Source: Paranoxybacillus vitaminiphilus (lineage in GTDB: Bacteria > Bacillota > Bacilli > Bacillales > Anoxybacillaceae). Taken from it: a stretch of DNA of 64,000 bases. Positions 19,205-28,944 of this stretch are shown piece by piece (position 1 is the first letter of the stretch; each line of letters opens with the position of its first letter). The stretch covers positions 124,001 through 188,000 of the forward strand of contig NZ_QLMH01000002.1 in NCBI RefSeq assembly GCF_003259935.1. Direction: 5' to 3'. A model generated the notes under the pieces. The model was not told the origin of the DNA and searched no databases. It saw only the letters and a program-made list of their open reading frames with translations. A program made the translations under genes and the position numbers.

Positions 19205-19234
19205 ACTATCGCGCAACAAGGCAAGCACTGTCAA
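19205..19234 (-). promoter_or_regulatory. candidate promoter for mtrB-hepS-menG-hepT-ndk
   Basis: TTGACA (19234-19229), 18 bp, GATAGT (19210-19205, 4 of 6 consensus). It lies about 45 bp before mtrB, in the place where folE would be expected. Confidence 0.5.
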
Positions 19235-19343
19235 TTTTTTATCATTCCATTCACAATGAAACTTCGCACGGGCAATCTTCTTCAGCTTCAAGTATGTTAA
19301 ATGTAATCAGATTCTAGCATACTTATCTCTCCAAAAGCAAAAA

Positions 19344-19373
19344 AGAAGGGTAAGCACGATGGCTAACCCTTCT
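19344..19373 (-). terminator. terminator of hbs
   Basis: Minus-strand AGAAGGGTTAGC / GCTTACCCTTCT with one mismatch and a 6-base loop, followed by TTTTTTGCTTTT. It lies 46 bp after the hbs stop. Confidence 0.9.
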
Positions 19374-19418
19374 TTGAAAGCTCTTTCTCTGGCTGAAATG
19401 AACCAAATCTATGTAACA

Positions 19419-19691
19419 TTACTTAACAGCGTCTTTAAGAGCTTTCCCTGGTTTAAATGCAGGAACTTTGCTTGCAGGAATTTCCATTTCTTCACCTGTT
19501 TGCGGGTTGCGTCCTTTACGTGCTGCGCGCTCGCGTACTTCAAAGTTCCCGAAACCGATTAATTGAACTTTATCGCCATTTTTAAGAGCTTCCGTAATAG
19601 ATTCGAAAACAGCATCAACTGCTTTTGTTGCATCTTTTTTAGAAAGACCGCTAGCTTCTGCAACTGAATTGATTAGTTCTGTCTTGTTCAT
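19419..19691 (-). CDS. hbs: DNA-binding protein HU
   Basis: Nucleoid protein that bends DNA non-specifically as a dimer. The 90 residues from MNKTELI match B. stearothermophilus HU almost exactly: [20 protein letters not shown] spans the strand before the DNA-binding beta arm, and [19 protein letters not shown] ends it. A start 3 codons upstream exists, but GGAGG lies 8 bp before the ATG at 19691. It has its own promoter and terminator. Confidence 0.98.
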   Translation of the reverse strand: MNKTELINSVAEASGLSKKDATKAVDAVFESITEALKNGDKVQLIGFGNFEVRERAARKGRNPQTGEEMEIPASKVPAFKPGKALKDAVK

Positions 19692-19788
19692 GCCATTCAC
19701 CTCCTCCCAAAGATGTTAACATTTCATAAAAATCACTTACTTTCATTTCTTCACACTTTTACGCTTTTCTATACATGTGACACGCCTA

Positions 19789-19817
19789 ATATTAAACGAT
19801 TCACGTGCATAATTCAA
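19789..19817 (-). promoter_or_regulatory. hbs promoter (sigma-A type)
   Basis: TTGAAT (19817-19812), 17 bp, TAATAT (19794-19789), about 100 bp before the hbs start. Confidence 0.6.
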
Positions 19818-20072
19818 CATATTTTCAGCAAAACAATGCAATTTAGGCATATTTCACCAACGAAACTAAGAATTTCTGATAAAAGATTATCATATGTCCT
19901 ATTTCTTATCAAGATAAAATCCATGTTTTTAAGCATGTCACGCCAGTTTCGACAAAAAGCATCCTCAGCAAACTTGGCATTCACAAAGTGCTTTCGTATA
20001 AAAACGTTAAGCGCTTGATCTCCACTAGGCTCCATAAGCAGGAGAAACCAATGGGTGTATCAAAAACAAAAA

Positions 20073-20187
20073 AGAGGTTGACCACAAAGTGTCAGACCCC
20101 TTCAAACATCTTATAGGACATAGCAGCGGGAAAAACATGCGATATATTATGAGCTATACATGAGGTCAGACACTGATAGATCAGCCC
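20073..20187. repeat. interspersed hairpin repeat, copy C (after spoIVA)
   Basis: GAGGTTGACC..AAGTGTCAGACCCC on the left and TGAGGTCAGACACT..ATCAGCCCC on the right, with an AT-rich centre (ATATATTATGAGC). It starts 6 bp after the spoIVA stop. The rest of the ~500-bp spoIVA-hbs gap holds only the hbs promoter. Confidence 0.75.
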
Positions 20188-20192
20188 CCAAA

Positions 20193-21671
20193 TTACAATA
20201 TAATCGCAATAAGTCCTCCAGAACCTTCATTAATGATTCGTTCTAATGTTTCTTTCAGCTTATAGCGAGCGTTTTCCGGCATTAACGCTAGTTTCGCTTG
20301 AATGCCTTCTCTGACAATCGAACTTAACGAACGGCCGAAAATATCTGAATTCCAAATCGATAATGGATCATCTTCAAAGTCTTGCATTAAATAGCGGACT
20401 AATTCTTCACTTTGTTTTTCTGTACCAATAATCGGTGCAAATTCAGACTCAACATCGACTTTAATCATATGAATCGAAGGAGCCACCGCTTTTAAGCGCA
20501 CTCCAAAGCGGGATCCTTGACGAATGATTTCCGGTTCATCCAAGCTCATGTCAGAAAGTGCAGGGGCGGCGATGCCGTAGCCCGTTTGCTTCACCATCTT
20601 CAACGCGTCAGCAATTTGGTCATACTCCGCTTTTGCATGGGCAAATTCCTGCATGAGCTGCAATAAGTGATCTCTGCCGCGAATTTCCACCCCGACAACT
20701 TCTTTTAAAATTTGATCGTATAAATCATCAGGTGCGTACAAGTCAATTTCAGCAATTCCCTGCCCCATTTCAATTCCTGCCAAGCTGGCTTGCTCAATAA
20801 ATTCATACTGTCCAAACTGTTGAACAACACGATCGACATCGCGCAAACGTTTAATATCTTTCACCGTATCTTTTACCGCTTCTTGATAGCTTTCACGAAG
20901 CCAATGATCTTCACGAAGCACCATGACCCAGCTTGGCAAGTTGACATTCACTTCAAGTACAGGGAATTCATATAATGCTTCACGAAGCACGTTATAAACG
21001 TCTGCTTCGCGCATGCTTTCAACACTCATAGCCAGCACGGGAATATCATATTTCTCGCTTAATTGCTGGCGAAGCGCTTCCGTTTCCGGATGATGAGGTC
21101 GAACGGTGTTAATAATCATAATAAACGGTTTACCGACCTCTTTTAGCTCATTAATCACGCGCTCTTCCGCTTCAATATAGTCTTGGCGAGGAATCTCGCC
21201 AATCGTTCCATCTGTTGTAACGACGACACCAATCGTCGAATGTTCTTGAATGACTTTTCGTGTGCCGATTTCCGCTGCTTCTTGGAACGGAATCGGTTCT
21301 TCATACCAAGGTGTATGAATCATTCTTGGTCCGTTTTCATCTTCATAGCCCTTTGCGCCAGGAACAGCGTATCCGACGCAATCCACTAGACGAATATTCA
21401 CCTCTAACCCTTCATCAACCTTTACTTTGACCGCTTGATTTGGAACAAATTTCGGCTCCGTTGTCATAATGGTTTTTCCAGCTGCACTCTGCGGCAGCTC
21501 ATCTTGCGCGCGCGCTTTATCTGCTTCATTCCCGATATTTGGAATGACAACGAGCTCCATAAATTTTTTAATAAACGTTGATTTGCCTGTACGTACCGCA
21601 CCGACTACCCCTAGGTAAATATCTCCGCCCGTCCGTTCAGCAATATCTTTAAAAATATCGAACTTTTCCAA
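20193..21671 (-). CDS. spoIVA: stage IV sporulation protein A, coat-anchoring ATPase
   Basis: Forms the ATP-driven basement layer of the spore coat around the forespore. The 492-residue protein closely follows B. subtilis SpoIVA along its length. GVVGAVRTGKSTF near residue 22 is the Walker A loop and RLVDCVGYAVPGAKG the following switch region; the C-terminus ends in ERIINEGSGGLIAIIL, the conserved membrane-anchoring tail. The start is TTG, preceded by GGAGGGGAG. Sporulation-specific expression from the mother cell is expected from the family. Confidence 0.98.
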   Translation of the reverse strand: MEKFDIFKDIAERTGGDIYLGVVGAVRTGKSTFIKKFMELVVIPNIGNEADKARAQDELPQSAAGKTIMTTEPKFVPNQAVKVKVDEGLEVNIRLVDCVGYAVPGAKGYEDENGPRMIHTPWYEEPIPFQEAAEIGTRKVIQEHSTIGVVVTTDGTIGEIPRQDYIEAEERVINELKEVGKPFIMIINTVRPHHPETEALRQQLSEKYDIPVLAMSVESMREADVYNVLREALYEFPVLEVNVNLPSWVMVLREDHWLRESYQEAVKDTVKDIKRLRDVDRVVQQFGQYEFIEQASLAGIEMGQGIAEIDLYAPDDLYDQILKEVVGVEIRGRDHLLQLMQEFAHAKAEYDQIADALKMVKQTGYGIAAPALSDMSLDEPEIIRQGSRFGVRLKAVAPSIHMIKVDVESEFAPIIGTEKQSEELVRYLMQDFEDDPLSIWNSDIFGRSLSSIVREGIQAKLALMPENARYKLKETLERIINEGSGGLIAIIL

Positions 21672-21785
21672 ATGACTCCCCTCCAGTCTTCGAGTCGTTG
21701 GACAAACTGACCCTTTTGCTAGTATTCTAGGACACTATATGAATATGATGTTGTCCTATTGATTTATGACTAAAAAATAAAAAAT

Positions 21786-21817
21786 CCCTTCTCTAGAATG
21801 TATTCTCTAAAGAAGGG
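21786..21817 (-). terminator. terminator of yphF
   Basis: Minus-strand CCCTTCTTTAGAGAA / TTCTAGAGAAGGG stem followed by ATTTTTTATTTTTT, directly after the yphF stop. Confidence 0.88.
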
Positions 21818-21825
21818 CTCATGAC

Positions 21826-22548
21826 TTATTTTATTAAAAAAATCGGTTCATTTTTTTTCGGATCAATCGTATATGGCACAGAGTAAGCTGGAACGAATAA
21901 CGAATTTTTTACTAATAGATCGCGGATATCCTCTCCCGGTCGATACGAATGTTTCACTTTTTTCAATACGTCATACAAATCCATTCGATAATCGACATAT
22001 ATTTCGCCGTTATAGTCAATAAGAAACGGAAGATTGTTTCCGGAAAAAGGGCTTATTGCATAAGGAGGCTCTTTATATCCAAGCTTTTTATAATCCAATG
22101 TAAAAATCCCTTCTGCAACCATGTCTTTAAACGGCGGATATCCGTTTGCATCACGGTACATTTTAATGCGCAGCTTTAGTTCGCGTATTTTTTCAGCAAT
22201 GCGCAAATCGAGCAGCTTCACTGTCGGTTTTTTCTCGACATCGACAAGAACATATTGAAAAACGCCGCCGCTTTCAAAAGCATTTCCCGGCGGTTCCTGC
22301 ATATACCTCGGTATTAATTTATTAAAGTCAATGGGATACTTTTGATAGATCGGTGTTTTCATATCGCGATTATGAATAGGCAATAAGCCGCCGGTTGCTT
22401 CGCGATACTGATCGACAGCCGACTGTACGGACGCTACTTGATCTTGATACGGAATTTGATTTTGTTGTAACCGCTCTTCAGGATATAAACATCCTGAAAG
22501 CAACAGCATCATCGAAACAACGACGAAAAGCTTTGAAAATGCTTTCAT
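21826..22548 (-). CDS. yphF: lipoprotein YphF
   Basis: The first 20 residues form a lipoprotein signal: charged start, hydrophobic VVVSMMLLLSG and a lipobox Cys in LLSGC. The 240-residue length and position between spoIVA and yphE/gpsA match B. subtilis YphF, whose function is not established. The mature part is hydrophilic with no recognised catalytic motif. A strong terminator follows; yphE is 25 bp upstream, so the two may be co-transcribed. Confidence 0.85.
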   Translation of the reverse strand: MKAFSKLFVVVSMMLLLSGCLYPEERLQQNQIPYQDQVASVQSAVDQYREATGGLLPIHNRDMKTPIYQKYPIDFNKLIPRYMQEPPGNAFESGGVFQYVLVDVEKKPTVKLLDLRIAEKIRELKLRIKMYRDANGYPPFKDMVAEGIFTLDYKKLGYKEPPYAISPFSGNNLPFLIDYNGEIYVDYRMDLYDVLKKVKHSYRPGEDIRDLLVKNSLFVPAYSVPYTIDPKKNEPIFLIK

Positions 22549-22573
22549 AACACCTCATCCTTTTAGATTTGGA

Positions 22574-22777
22574 CTACTCTTGCACCGGACCGCTGAACAC
22601 GACAAAAATAATAATGAATCCCGCTAAAATCATTAACACATATGCGATAAGGGCAAAAATAAACTTCAATAATTTGTTTTTCGTCTTATATCGGCTGAAG
22701 TAAATGGAAAATACGGAAATAAACATGAAAGCAATCGATGCTAAAGCAATCCACATTTTTACTAACGCTGGCGACAT
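22574..22777 (-). CDS. yphE: small membrane protein YphE (DUF2768 type)
   Basis: 67 residues with two hydrophobic helices, about 5-25 and 40-62, joined by the basic stretch SRYKTKNKLLK. Length and place next to gpsA match B. subtilis YphE. The frame opens at 22801, but GGGGG lies 7 bp before the ATG at 22777. Function unknown. Confidence 0.82.
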   Translation of the reverse strand: MSPALVKMWIALASIAFMFISVFSIYFSRYKTKNKLLKFIFALIAYVLMILAGFIIIFVVFSGPVQE

Positions 22778-22860
22778 TGTATTTCCCCCTTTTTTCGACA
22801 ACCATTATATCATAAACGCGAAACGAATCTAATAGATTACTCTGCTCATGCACAAAAAAA

Positions 22861-22891
22861 GCTGAAGTAAAGCGGGGCTCTTTACTTCAGT
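22861..22891 (-). terminator. terminator of gpsA
   Basis: Minus-strand CTGAAGTAAAG / CTTTACTTCAG, 7-base loop, then CTTTTTTTG. It lies about 110 bp after the gpsA stop. Confidence 0.88.
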
Positions 22892-22999
22892 ATATGTTGA
22901 TGCCACCCTTTGTCCGGGACTCAGGTCTATATTTGTTCGTAGTATTGTATGCAAGGCTAAACTTTATTGCATCGTCTATCGCCTATTTTCACAAATCAT

Positions 23000-24040
23000 T
23001 TAGTATTGCCGCTCCACTAATATATTCGATAAATCTTCCATTTCATGTGTTTTCACACGCGACATTAATGAGTCAACCGCTGCTTTTGGATCTTTGCCAT
23101 TAAAAAGCACATCATATAAAACGGTTGTAATCGGCATTTCAACGTTCATCTTTTTCGCAAGCTGATAGGCCGCTTTTGTTGTGCGTACTCCTTCGACAAC
23201 CATTCCCATATTTTCCAGCACTTCATCAAGACTTTTTCCCTTTCCCAGTAAATTTCCGGCCCGCCAGTTTCGAGAATGAACGCTTGTACACGTAACGATT
23301 AAATCGCCGATGCCTGTTAGTCCAGCGAATGTCAGCGGATTGGCTCCAAGCGCGCTCCCTAAGCGGGCAATCTCTGCTAATCCCCGCGTCATAAGCGCCG
23401 CTTTCGCATTATCTCCATATCCTAATCCATCTGTAATTCCAGCCGCCAGCGCAATAATATTTTTTAATGCTCCGCCAATTTCAACGCCAATTAAATCTGG
23501 ATTTGTATAAACGCGAAAATAGTGATGATTCATAAATAAATCTTGAATGCGTTCCGCTGCTTCCATATTTTTTGAAGAGACAGTAACAGTAGTAGGCTGG
23601 CGCCTGCTCACTTCCTCGGCATGGCTTGGTCCTGATAAAACGACTACGTCTTTTAGAAAGGGGCCTGCCATTTCTTCTTCAATAATTTCAGAAATACGCT
23701 TATGCGTATCAGGCTCAATCCCTTTGCTGACAGTGACAATCGTAATCGGCTTTTTTAAGCATGCCCGCACTTTTCTTAATACTTCGCGGATGGCTTTTGT
23801 CGGAACAGCGAGCACAACTGTTTCAATATTCGTTAACGCTTCGCAAAGATCAGCATAGCCGACGATCGCTTCAGGTAATTGAATGCCGGGTAAATATTTT
23901 TCATTTGTATGTTTTTCATTAATCTCATCAATTTGATCTTGGCGATGTCCCCATAACCGAACCGTATGACCGTTATCAGCAAGCACCATCGCTAAAGCGG
24001 TTCCCCAGCTTCCGGCACCTAAAACAGCAATTTGCTCCAT
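23000..24040 (-). CDS. gpsA: glycerol-3-phosphate dehydrogenase (NAD(P)+)
   Basis: Makes sn-glycerol-3-phosphate from dihydroxyacetone phosphate for membrane lipid synthesis. [17 protein letters not shown] at the N-terminus is the dinucleotide-binding loop; [19 protein letters not shown] and [14 protein letters not shown] are the family signatures, the last including the catalytic Lys. 346 residues is standard. It follows der by 27 bp and has a terminator behind it. Confidence 0.97.
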   Translation of the reverse strand: MEQIAVLGAGSWGTALAMVLADNGHTVRLWGHRQDQIDEINEKHTNEKYLPGIQLPEAIVGYADLCEALTNIETVVLAVPTKAIREVLRKVRACLKKPITIVTVSKGIEPDTHKRISEIIEEEMAGPFLKDVVVLSGPSHAEEVSRRQPTTVTVSSKNMEAAERIQDLFMNHHYFRVYTNPDLIGVEIGGALKNIIALAAGITDGLGYGDNAKAALMTRGLAEIARLGSALGANPLTFAGLTGIGDLIVTCTSVHSRNWRAGNLLGKGKSLDEVLENMGMVVEGVRTTKAAYQLAKKMNVEMPITTVLYDVLFNGKDPKAAVDSLMSRVKTHEMEDLSNILVERQY

Positions 24041-24067
24041 GTTCCATCACCTCCCGTTCTTATATTT

Positions 24068-25378
24068 TTATTTGCGCGGTCGTGCAATGAGTTTAATTGG
24101 TGTTCCTTCAAAACCAAATGCGTCGCGAATGCGATTTTCTAAGAAGCGTTCATAAGAGAAATGCATCAACTCTGGATCGTTGACAAACACAACAAATGTA
24201 GGCGGCTTTACAGCTACTTGTGTTGCGTAATAAATTTTTAAACGTTGGCCATTATGTGTCGGGGTTGGATTCATCGCTACTGCATCCATAATTACTTCAT
24301 TTAACACATTCGTTTGAACGCGCATCGCATGATTTTCACTGACCATTTGAATCATTGGCAATAGTTTATGAAGGCGTTGTTTTGTTTTCGCAGAAACAAA
24401 TACGATCGGCGCATAATCAAGAAATTGGAAGTGATCGCGAATTTTCCGTTCAAACTCAATCAATGTTTTATCATCTTTTTCAATCGCATCCCATTTGTTA
24501 ACAACGATAATCACCGCACGCCCCGCTTCATGAGCATAGCCGGCGATTTTTTTATCTTGCTCGACAATTCCTTCTTCGGCATTTAATACAACAAGCACAA
24601 CATCCGAACGTTCAATTGCTTTTAAAGCGCGCAGCACACTATATTTTTCGGTGCTTTCATACACTTTTCCTCTTTTTCTCATCCCTGCTGTATCAATAAT
24701 GACATATTCTTGGCCTTCACGGGTAAAATTTGTATCAACAGCATCCCGCGTCGTTCCTGCGATATCGCTGACAATGACGCGCTCTTCACCTAAAATCGCA
24801 TTGACCAATGATGATTTGCCGACATTTGGACGGCCAATTAAACAAAATTTAATGACATCTTCTTCGTAGTCTTCCTGTTCGTGTTTTGGAAAATGGGCAA
24901 CAACCGCATCTAATAAATCACCGAGGCCAAGACCGTGCGTACCGGAAATCGGATACGGTTCGCCAAAACCGAGCGTGTAGAAATCGTAAATGTTTTCCCG
25001 CATCTCCGGGTTATCAATTTTGTTCACCGCTAACACAACCGGTTTATTGGAACGGCGCAAAATTTTCGCAACTTCTTCATCCGCTGCTGTCACACCATCG
25101 CGGCCATTTGTCATAAAAATAATCACATCTGCTTCATCAATAGCAATTTCCGCCTGCTCGCGAATTTGCGCTAAAAACGGCTCATCACCAATATCAATTC
25201 CACCTGTATCAATTATGTTAAACTTTCGATTGAGCCACTCGCCGCTGCTATAAATGCGGTCGCGTGTAACTCCTGGCACATCCTCAACAATGGAAATACG
25301 TTCGCCAGCAATTCGGTTAAAAATCGTTGACTTTCCAACATTTGGTCGTCCAACAATCGCTACAACTGGATTCGGCAT
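24068..25378 (-). CDS. der: ribosome biogenesis GTPase Der (EngA)
   Basis: Tandem-GTPase-domain factor for 50S assembly. Two sets of G motifs are visible: [10 protein letters not shown] at residue ~9 with DTGG and NKID, and [10 protein letters not shown] near residue 182 with DTAGMRKRG and NKWD, followed by the C-terminal KH-like domain ending in [10 protein letters not shown]. The ORF extends to 25420, but GGAAGGGTGAT precedes the ATG at 25378 and the 436-residue product fits. Confidence 0.97.
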   Translation of the reverse strand: MPNPVVAIVGRPNVGKSTIFNRIAGERISIVEDVPGVTRDRIYSSGEWLNRKFNIIDTGGIDIGDEPFLAQIREQAEIAIDEADVIIFMTNGRDGVTAADEEVAKILRRSNKPVVLAVNKIDNPEMRENIYDFYTLGFGEPYPISGTHGLGLGDLLDAVVAHFPKHEQEDYEEDVIKFCLIGRPNVGKSSLVNAILGEERVIVSDIAGTTRDAVDTNFTREGQEYVIIDTAGMRKRGKVYESTEKYSVLRALKAIERSDVVLVVLNAEEGIVEQDKKIAGYAHEAGRAVIIVVNKWDAIEKDDKTLIEFERKIRDHFQFLDYAPIVFVSAKTKQRLHKLLPMIQMVSENHAMRVQTNVLNEVIMDAVAMNPTPTHNGQRLKIYYATQVAVKPPTFVVFVNDPELMHFSYERFLENRIRDAFGFEGTPIKLIARPRK

Positions 25379-25467
25379 TCTATCACCCTTCCTCTCAACA
25401 TCGTATGTATCCACATGCACAAATTCATTACTTTACATCTCAATGTAAAAGGTAAACAAAAAAGAAG

Positions 25468-25488
25468 CCCTTCCTATACACTGAAGGG
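25468..25488 (-). terminator. terminator upstream of der
   Basis: Minus-strand CCCTTCAGTGTATAGGAAGGG with a loop of about 9 bases, then CTTCTTTTTTGTTT. It ends the transcript of the YIEGIA-pair operon coming from the right. Confidence 0.8.
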
Positions 25489-25527
25489 TCTAGCTGTTTT
25501 ATTGTACCAAAAACTCCCCATTTCAAC

Positions 25528-25590
25528 AACAGGGGGTCTGACCCCCATCACATTAATGCGGTGAAGCAATAGCGGGGCAGACCCCACTTT
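25528..25590. repeat. interspersed hairpin repeat, copy D (short)
   Basis: GGGGGTCTGACCCCC at 25532-25546 is a perfect palindrome. It is followed after an A/T-rich spacer by GGGGCAGACCCC at 25574-25585. It carries the GTCTGACC core but not the long outer arms, and abuts the stop of the next gene at 25589. Confidence 0.6.
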
Positions 25591-25774
25591 AATGTTTAAC
25601 GACGATGAGGAGTTCGTCGGATAAGGCGTGGGCAATGCCGTCAAGAATGGCTTCTAGGTTTGTCGCGATGGTTTCCATTTCTTCTCTTGTACCACATGTA
25701 AAAATCGGGGCTCCGCCGGCAATTTTGTTCGGGTTTGTTGTAATGACGGCTAAAATGAGCTTTTCATGCGTCAT
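25589..25774 (-). CDS. small partner protein of the YIEGIA protein
   Basis: 61 residues starting MTHEKLILAVITTN and containing GGAPIFTCGTREEM. Small proteins of this type are found beside YIEGIA-family membrane proteins in spore-forming Bacillaceae and carry the database label 'capping complex subunit for YIEGIA'. I recall that name, but not a demonstrated function. It overlaps the end of the preceding YIEGIA gene by 4 bp, so translation is likely coupled. Confidence 0.7.
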   Translation of the reverse strand: MTHEKLILAVITTNPNKIAGGAPIFTCGTREEMETIATNLEAILDGIAHALSDELLIVVKH

Positions 25775-26667
25775 CGCAATTTTCTTCCCTTCTTGTTCGC
25801 TTCTGATTCTGTCGGCATGCGAATTGCATTTTCTAATGTTGGCACATTGCCGATAATCGCCTTTGCTTTTTCAATATCTTTTTCTTGCGGCAAAATAAAA
25901 ATCCCGACCCGTCCGTCATCTAAATCGCGTTTTGCAAGCGGCACCAAAGCAGGAGTTCCTGAATCGCGATATACCCCAAGCGCTGTTGAAACGTCGTGCA
26001 AAATCGCTTGCCTCTGTCCTAAATTCGCAATCGTTGAACGTGCGTTAAAATTTTTCGGTTTCAAAATAAATCCCATCCCGTAGCGCAAAATTTCCTTTTG
26101 TCTTGCCGGCAGTCCAATATTCATAATATAGATGTTATCTACATATAATCCCGCTCCCTTAAAATGGGGTTCTACATATTCAATATCCACTATATCTTTT
26201 AAACGGCTTCCAGACATAAATTTTCGCGCCACTAACAAACCGATGATGCTCGCAATCACCCCGGCCCAAATATTCCAAACAAGATAAGCAAGCGTCGAAA
26301 TAAACGATGTAAAAATCACTAAATAGTTTCTTCCTTCAAATACAATCGCAATTCCTTCAATATACGTTTTCCCGCGCGGCACTAGTTCATATTGGTCCAA
26401 TTCGTTCAATGTGTTGCGTTCCATATTGCGTACATCACGGAACTGGGAAGCAGCTAATGCTAAAAACGTGATGGCCGCAAACTCCTTTTCCATAATGGCA
26501 GGAACAGCAATCGTTCCTAATCCCGCCGCAATGAATCCTAACGCGATATGAATAATTTTCCCGTGAAGATATGTAGGATATTGCCGATAATCCGTTTTCA
26601 ACAAATATAGCCTTGTTACGACTCCGACAAACACACCAAACAAGATTGGAAATGTATACTCATTCAT
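25771..26667 (-). CDS. YIEGIA-family membrane protein
   Basis: 298 residues. The literal family motif YIEGIA occurs in RGKTYIEGIAIVFEGRNYLV. The N-terminal half has about four hydrophobic segments (FPILFGVFVGVV; IIHIALGFIAAGLGTIAV; VIFTSFISTLAYLV; GVIASIIGLLVA). The C-terminal ~130 residues are soluble and end in a basic tail. The frame opens at 26760 inside yphA, but the ATG at 26667 forms a 4-bp overlap with the yphA stop. Its small partner overlaps its own end the same way. A sporulation-linked role is suggested only by distribution and context. Confidence 0.82.
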   Translation of the reverse strand: MNEYTFPILFGVFVGVVTRLYLLKTDYRQYPTYLHGKIIHIALGFIAAGLGTIAVPAIMEKEFAAITFLALAASQFRDVRNMERNTLNELDQYELVPRGKTYIEGIAIVFEGRNYLVIFTSFISTLAYLVWNIWAGVIASIIGLLVARKFMSGSRLKDIVDIEYVEPHFKGAGLYVDNIYIMNIGLPARQKEILRYGMGFILKPKNFNARSTIANLGQRQAILHDVSTALGVYRDSGTPALVPLAKRDLDDGRVGIFILPQEKDIEKAKAIIGNVPTLENAIRMPTESEANKKGRKLR

Positions 26668-27266
26668 GACTGCTTCGTCTCCTTCATTCCCTTTTGTGCC
26701 AATAAATCGACATAAGCGCTTGCATTTTCCAAAACAAACCAACCGAACATCAATGACCAAGAAAGGAGAAGCATATCAAAAAACGCTAAAGAACCAATAA
26801 CATGTGGAAAAGAAAAACGCTTTAATATGACCGCATATAAAAAATCCCCTTGACAAGAGCCGATAATGAAACATAACAAGCGGGAATAAAAACCGCCATA
26901 AAGCAGGATCACAATGATGGTTAAAATAACAGCGAGCATCCATGTCCGGTCCAGAAACACCCAAATCGGGTCAAACAATGCAAATAATTGGAAAGATACA
27001 TACGCAAGCGTCACAATCATTGAACCGATCAGCATATAAATAAACTGCCATCTGCTTCTCATTGCTGCAAAATAAAACGCCATAAAAAGAATAAAAAGAT
27101 AAGATAATGTCAACTGAAATGGACCGATTGATATCTCATAAATCGATAACGCAATCAACATAAGCAAAGTCACCGCAAATAAAATACGCACTTTATCCTT
27201 TTTCATAAGAAACGTATAAATCACCCAGAGCATCCATGAAAACCAATAAAAATAAATCCCATCCAT
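26664..27266 (-). CDS. yphA: membrane protein YphA
   Basis: 200 residues, almost entirely hydrophobic with about six transmembrane helices and a short charged C-terminus (QKGMKETKQS). Length and position match B. subtilis YphA, an uncharacterised membrane protein. AGGAGGTGAGAAG precedes the ATG at 27266; the frame itself opens at 27290. It is the first gene of a three-gene operon with the YIEGIA protein and its small partner. Confidence 0.82.
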   Translation of the reverse strand: MDGIYFYWFSWMLWVIYTFLMKKDKVRILFAVTLLMLIALSIYEISIGPFQLTLSYLFILFMAFYFAAMRSRWQFIYMLIGSMIVTLAYVSFQLFALFDPIWVFLDRTWMLAVILTIIVILLYGGFYSRLLCFIIGSCQGDFLYAVILKRFSFPHVIGSLAFFDMLLLSWSLMFGWFVLENASAYVDLLAQKGMKETKQS

Positions 27267-27379
27267 CTTCTCACCTCCTACTATTCCCATTATTTCATGT
27301 TTTTATAAAACTTAATCGATGCATAAGAAAAACAAAAATTGACATAGTAAAAATGAAAAGCAGGAAAGGAGCACACGTC

Positions 27380-27514
27380 ATGGGAAAAGATCGCCAAGAA
27401 AAAAAATTAAAGCAATCGCGTCGCGTTGAATCCGACCGCGATCAATCGATTGAATACAAGGGTGCGTCAAGACTTGAAGATCCACAAGCAGCAAGAGAAC
27501 GAAACAAGCAATAA
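27380..27514 (+). CDS. ypzI: small protein YpzI
   Basis: 44 residues, highly charged: MGKDRQEKKLKQSRRVESDR onward, ending ARERNKQ. B. subtilis YpzI has the same length and character and lies in the same place between yphA and fni, divergent from both. AAAGGAG lies 9 bp before the ATG. A longer upstream in-frame ATG at 27236 lies inside yphA and is rejected. Function unknown. Confidence 0.75.
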   Translation: MGKDRQEKKLKQSRRVESDRDQSIEYKGASRLEDPQAARERNKQ

Positions 27515-27516
27515 GA

Positions 27517-27552
27517 AAAGCGGACTCAATGATTATAAATCGAGTCAGCTTT
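27517..27552 (+). terminator. candidate terminator of ypzI
   Basis: AAAGC and GACTC (27517-27527) pair with GAGTC and GCTTT (27542-27552) around a 14-base loop, just after the ypzI stop. The following T-run is weak. The rest of 27553-27840 contains no supportable gene. Confidence 0.4.
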
Positions 27553-27841
27553 CAAAGTATGGAAAAAATCAAATAGCCAACGCACTGCATGAACTTTTTC
27601 TCAAATTGTTGAATTTGGTGTTCAACTTTCAAAAAGCGATAATCCTTTATCTGACAATAAAGTTATATAAACAAAACATATAAGAAAGCGAATGGTTTCT
27701 CAGTTTCTAAGAAAAACCGAATTCAAAAAGTGATGAGAAGCATAGACGATCATGGACTTTTCCCGTTATGGACGACCATCAACTGTTCAATTTTCCGTTT
27801 TATGCTTAGATGGGGGAGACTTCGCAGAAGAAAATTAAAAA

Positions 27842-27880
27842 CCCCTTCGTCCCATGATTTTAGTCATCGGGATGAAGGGG
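27842..27880 (-). terminator. terminator of fni, possibly bidirectional
   Basis: CCCCTTCGTCCC (27842-27853) pairs with GGGATGAAGGGG (27869-27880). The minus strand then reads TTTTTAATTTTC. Confidence 0.88.
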
Positions 27881-27885
27881 GGAAT

Positions 27886-28938
<1,053 letters not shown>

Positions 28939-28944
28939 TCACCA

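Noticed and set aside
19814-20035. 73-residue minus-strand ORF upstream of hbs
   Set aside because: It overlaps the hbs promoter region, has no convincing ribosome-binding site and no protein-like pattern.
27842-27880. Possible IS200/IS605-type right end
   Set aside because: The long stem resembles such ends, but no transposase remnant could be read beside it and it is fully explained as the fni terminator.
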